From Streptomyces sp. NBC_00690 (GTDB taxonomy: Bacteria > Actinomycetota > Actinomycetes > Streptomycetales > Streptomycetaceae): 64,000 bases of DNA. Each line of letters opens with the position of its first letter. Positions within the stretch are counted from its first letter, which is position 1. The notes beneath the pieces are model-generated. The model ran no database searches. It was not told where the DNA came from and saw only the letters and a list, made by a program, of their open reading frames with translations. Below, piece after piece: positions 61,355 to 64,000 of this stretch. The translations under genes and the position numbers were made by a program. The stretch is taken from positions 248,001-312,000 of the forward strand of contig NZ_CP109009.1 in assembly GCF_036226685.1 (NCBI RefSeq). Reading direction: 5' to 3'.

Positions 61355-62187
61355 ACGCCGCCCAGCACAGCGTGCGTCGTCCGGTCGACATCTACATCGT
61401 CGGCCTCGGTATCCGCAACGTCCAGCAGATCACGCGCGAGGCCGAGCAGGCGGTGCGCCTGAGCAAGAAGGTCTTCACCGTGGATGCCGGGTTCGGCATC
61501 GATGAGTTCCTGAGGACTCTGAGCCCCGATGTGCGCAGCATGCTGGACCACTACCAGGAGGGCGGCGACCGGCTGCGCACCTATCGGGCCATGGCGGCCG
61601 AGGTCGTGAACGCAGCCGTGGACGACTCCCCCGTGTGCTTCGCCACCTACGGGCATCCCAAGATCTATGTGTACCCCAGCCATCTGATCGAGCAGGCGGC
61701 ATCACTGCTCGGGCTGACGGTGCGGGTCCTGCCGGGCATCTCGGCGCTGGACACGATCATCACCGATCTGAGTCTCGACCCGGGTCCGCACGGCCTCCAG
61801 ATGTACGAGGCCACCGATCTTCTGGCCCGTGAACGGCCGTTGCAGTCCGAGGTGCCCTGTCTGTTGTGGCAGGTGTCGGCCGTGGAGACTGCCATGTACA
61901 CCACCAAGCGGGGCAACGCCGAGCGATACCGCCGGCTCCAGGACTTCCTGCTGCGGACGTATCCGGCGGACCACGAGGTCACCATGGTCCTCAGCTCCAC
62001 CTATGCGCTGTTGGAGCCGCTGAAGGAGACCTTCCCCCTGGGAGAGCTCGCCCAGTTGCTGGCCCGCGGCCTCCAGGTCGGGACGCTCTACATCCCGCCG
62101 CTGAAGGAGCGGCCGATCAGTAATCCCGACATCCTCTACGACGCGTTCAACGCCGAGCACCTGGAGCGCATCACCGCGGGGTCGTGA
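61351..62187 (+). CDS. Alpha-N-methyltransferase of the borosin/tetrapyrrole-methylase family
   Basis: 278 residues, GTG start overlapping the previous stop. The SAM_TP_methylase fold opens with VDIYIVGLGIRNVQQIT and shows YGHP (100-103), PGISA (127-131), D-P-G-P-x-G-L-Q and YEATDLL, then LLWQVSAVETAMY. These are the landmarks of OphMA/SonM-type enzymes, which methylate backbone amides of a peptide. Y68, R74, Y78 and Y100 keep the spacing I recall for OphMA Y66, R72, Y76 and Y98. The only clear partner is the upstream 127-residue protein; no protease or exporter gene adjoins except the M48 gene, which converges from 62335. Confidence 0.82.
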   Translation: MNAAQHSVRRPVDIYIVGLGIRNVQQITREAEQAVRLSKKVFTVDAGFGIDEFLRTLSPDVRSMLDHYQEGGDRLRTYRAMAAEVVNAAVDDSPVCFATYGHPKIYVYPSHLIEQAASLLGLTVRVLPGISALDTIITDLSLDPGPHGLQMYEATDLLARERPLQSEVPCLLWQVSAVETAMYTTKRGNAERYRRLQDFLLRTYPADHEVTMVLSSTYALLEPLKETFPLGELAQLLARGLQVGTLYIPPLKERPISNPDILYDAFNAEHLERITAGS

Positions 62188-62334
62188 GCGGGACACCTCG
62201 GTCTTGTGAGGGGTGCCTGCCGGACCGTTCCGCGCCTGTCCCCACCTGTCCGCGCGGTCAGGACAGTCAGGGCAGTCAGAGCCTGTCGTGCGGGAAGCGT
62301 GGTTCTCGTACGACAGGGCTCGGCGTGTTCCACG

Positions 62335-64000
62335 CTATGGGGTGAGATCGGCGAACGGTCTGGACGACGGAAGGACCGGCAGGGGGATGGAGTAGTCGCG
62401 CCGCGGAGCGAGCGGGTCGTGGAGAGGCTCGCGGAACCACGAAGGCATCGCGGTGGCCTGTCCCAGTGGTGGCGCCGGAGCGAACGGGGCGGTTGACGGA
62501 CGGGGCCAGACGACCTGTCCGGACGGGGCCTCGTAGGTGACGTCGTCCCGTCCCATCCAGATGAAACCGCCCACGGTGGAAGCGACGACAAGGACGGTCA
62601 GGGTGACATTGCGAACCCATGGGACGAGCTCTTGCACCGCCTCCGGCAGTTCGGGGGCGACCTTCAACGTCTTGAAGCCGGGGCCGGATTCCGTCGTCTC
62701 CTGCTGCCCCGGCCCGGTGGGGCCGTGGAAGCCTTCGACGGGCCTCATCGGATCGACGCCCACGTCTGCCAGATAGAGGGTGAGACGGGAGGACTGACTC
62801 GGTTGCACGACAGCTTCCATCACCATCTCCCGGAGGGAGGGGGATCGCGGTCGCTCCCCCAATTGGCGCCTCACCAGGGCGAGCAACGCTTCCCCGAGGA
62901 GGTCCAATGGCTCCGCGCCAACTTGCGGCTCCGGCAGGTACGCGGTCAGCGCGCGAGCAAGCGGCATACGGTCTCCCGCCGCCACGAGGTGGAGCACCTG
63001 GTGGAGCGTGATGGGCGTGGCAGTCCGTGAGACCTCCCGGACGGCTTCCAGGAGGGGGGTCACGAGATGGGCACTGCGCTGATCGATCCAGCGACGGAGC
63101 CACGGCTTCCAGGGAAGCGTGGTCGCTCCCTGGTAGGCGGGCAGGAGGCGGGCGATGTCACTGTGGGAAAGGTGCGGGGCGGCTGTCGCACCTGGTCGAA
63201 CGGGGAGGAGCGCGGCTGGTGCTCCGCCCAGGTCCCGTAACCGGTGCATCAGGTCCGGATGCCAGGATCCGAATTCGGTGCGCATGGCGGGTGCGGTGAT
63301 CGCATCGTCACGCAGGGAGGGGATACGGTGCTGGATCTCGGGGTCCGCCGCGGCGTGGGCGAATCCCCGGAAGGGATCTGCTGGGAGCACTCCGCCGGGA
63401 GGCGCCTCCAGAAACACCTGTTGGAACTGTGCCCAGAGCGTTTCGGCCAAGGCTCGTTGGCAAAGGGCCTCGGCGAGGAGGGGTGCGGTGCAGATCGAGG
63501 CAGCCGCCTGATCGGCTTCGAACTCCTGCCTTCTCCGGATGGGTTGGACGAGCCAGCGGAACAGTCGGATGTAGGCGCCGATCAGTAGCTGGGGCAAGCC
63601 CGTGTATCGGGCGACCAGGCCGTTCGCCCTCCCAAAGCGAACCAGGGATTCACGCGCGACCGTCAGACTGACCTCCAGACGGGCGGTGAAGGCTCGGACG
63701 CGATCGTGTCGCAGTGACAGGTGGGCGAGCTCATGTGCGACCACCGCGCGGACCTGGTCCGTTGAGAGAACGGCCAACAGCGGGGCGCCGATCGACAGGA
63801 CCCGGTTTCCCGCCACCAGTCCCAGGAACCGATTGTCCTCGTCCACCAGTTCCGCGGACATCGACGATGTGAGCCGAAGGTGCAGGGGCTCGCTGATGCG
63901 GAACTCGTTGGCCACCTCCTTCACGATGTGGTCGAGCTCCGGGGCCTCGCGGGGAGACAGCCATGTGCCCTCCCCTCCCACCAGGAAGAGCGAGCGGCAT
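62335..64000 (-). CDS. M48-family metallopeptidase with membrane segment (5' end outside window)
   Basis: At least 555 codons; the frame is still open at the window edge, reading SLFLVGGEGTWLSPREAPEL, so the start lies beyond 64000 (GTG 63981 is only an internal candidate). The zinc site is HELAH in VRAVVAHELAHLSLRHDRV, with the third ligand in EFEADQAA. A hydrophobic helix (VTLTVLVVASTVGGFIWMG, near the C-terminal third) precedes a Pro-rich tail. The middle is unusually long for M48 and not assigned. It converges on the methyltransferase gene, 147 bp between stops. Role may be membrane-protein quality control or peptide maturation; unproven. Confidence 0.85.
   Translation of the reverse strand, partial: CRSLFLVGGEGTWLSPREAPELDHIVKEVANEFRISEPLHLRLTSSMSAELVDEDNRFLGLVAGNRVLSIGAPLLAVLSTDQVRAVVAHELAHLSLRHDRVRAFTARLEVSLTVARESLVRFGRANGLVARYTGLPQLLIGAYIRLFRWLVQPIRRRQEFEADQAAASICTAPLLAEALCQRALAETLWAQFQQVFLEAPPGGVLPADPFRGFAHAAADPEIQHRIPSLRDDAITAPAMRTEFGSWHPDLMHRLRDLGGAPAALLPVRPGATAAPHLSHSDIARLLPAYQGATTLPWKPWLRRWIDQRSAHLVTPLLEAVREVSRTATPITLHQVLHLVAAGDRMPLARALTAYLPEPQVGAEPLDLLGEALLALVRRQLGERPRSPSLREMVMEAVVQPSQSSRLTLYLADVGVDPMRPVEGFHGPTGPGQQETTESGPGFKTLKVAPELPEAVQELVPWVRNVTLTVLVVASTVGGFIWMGRDDVTYEAPSGQVVWPRPSTAPFAPAPPLGQATAMPSWFREPLHDPLAPRRDYSIPLPVLPSSRPFADLTP

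Overview
The window reads as chromosomal DNA of a high-GC Gram-positive actinomycete, most likely Streptomyces or a close relative. The reasons are strong G/C bias at third codon positions, frequent GTG and TTG starts, mycothiol-linked (maleylpyruvate-isomerase-like) and DUF2071 families, an N-acylamino acid racemase that closely resembles the Amycolatopsis enzyme as I remember it, and two HxlR regulators. No rRNA, tRNA, CRISPR array, prophage or intact insertion sequence was seen. The density of regulators, orphan enzymes, gene fragments and conflict-type proteins suggests an accessory arm rather than the conserved core.

Layout. 1-4149: end of a LuxR-type regulator, a PAP2 phosphatase on the opposite strand, then a His-rich protein behind a CsoR-type copper operator, an AhpD-like protein and an MFS exporter. 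4416-6655: a P-loop NTPase, an empty stretch and a lipoprotein. 6791-12533: a three-gene operon of a giant TPR-CHAT protease-like protein, a small putative zinc-ribbon protein and a membrane protein. 12746-30433: an 18-kb peptide island. Its plus-strand arm encodes a class-C-type serine hydrolase, an M19 dipeptidase, a complete Opp/Dpp peptide ABC transporter (fused OppD-OppF, two permeases, lipoprotein binding protein), an erythromycin-esterase-like protein and a prolyl oligopeptidase. Its minus-strand arm encodes an M20 peptidase, a COG3375-type GNAT, an N-acylamino acid racemase and a PucR regulator. Together they look like import and hydrolysis of D-amino-acid-containing peptides followed by D-to-L conversion through N-acylated intermediates.

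30760-44825: mostly single genes: class A beta-lactamase, HxlR/SDR divergent pair, dienelactone hydrolase, GNATs, VOC protein, HAD-like protein, DEDDh exonuclease, NTF2-like protein, mycothiol-dependent-enzyme homologue, small secreted protein, zinc alcohol dehydrogenase and an orphan siderophore-binding lipoprotein behind an iron box. Two GNAT fragments and several long empty intergenic stretches lie here.

44977-54748: a DUF2071 protein, a 1251-residue TIR-STAND NTPase-TPR protein (NLR-like, a defence candidate), a HIT protein, a 13-bp minisatellite, an Old-Yellow-Enzyme reductase divergent from a MerR regulator, a secreted FG-GAP protein and an unrecognised protein. 54967-60838: a DUF2975/XRE pair, a cyanate-degradation locus (divergent LysR regulator, carbonic anhydrase cynT, cyanase cynS, nucleoside deaminase) and an HxlR/MFS divergent pair. 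60971-62187: a small protein translationally coupled to a methyltransferase of the borosin alpha-N-methyltransferase family, the best candidate in the window for a little-described biosynthetic system. 62335-64000: an M48 metallopeptidase running off the end.
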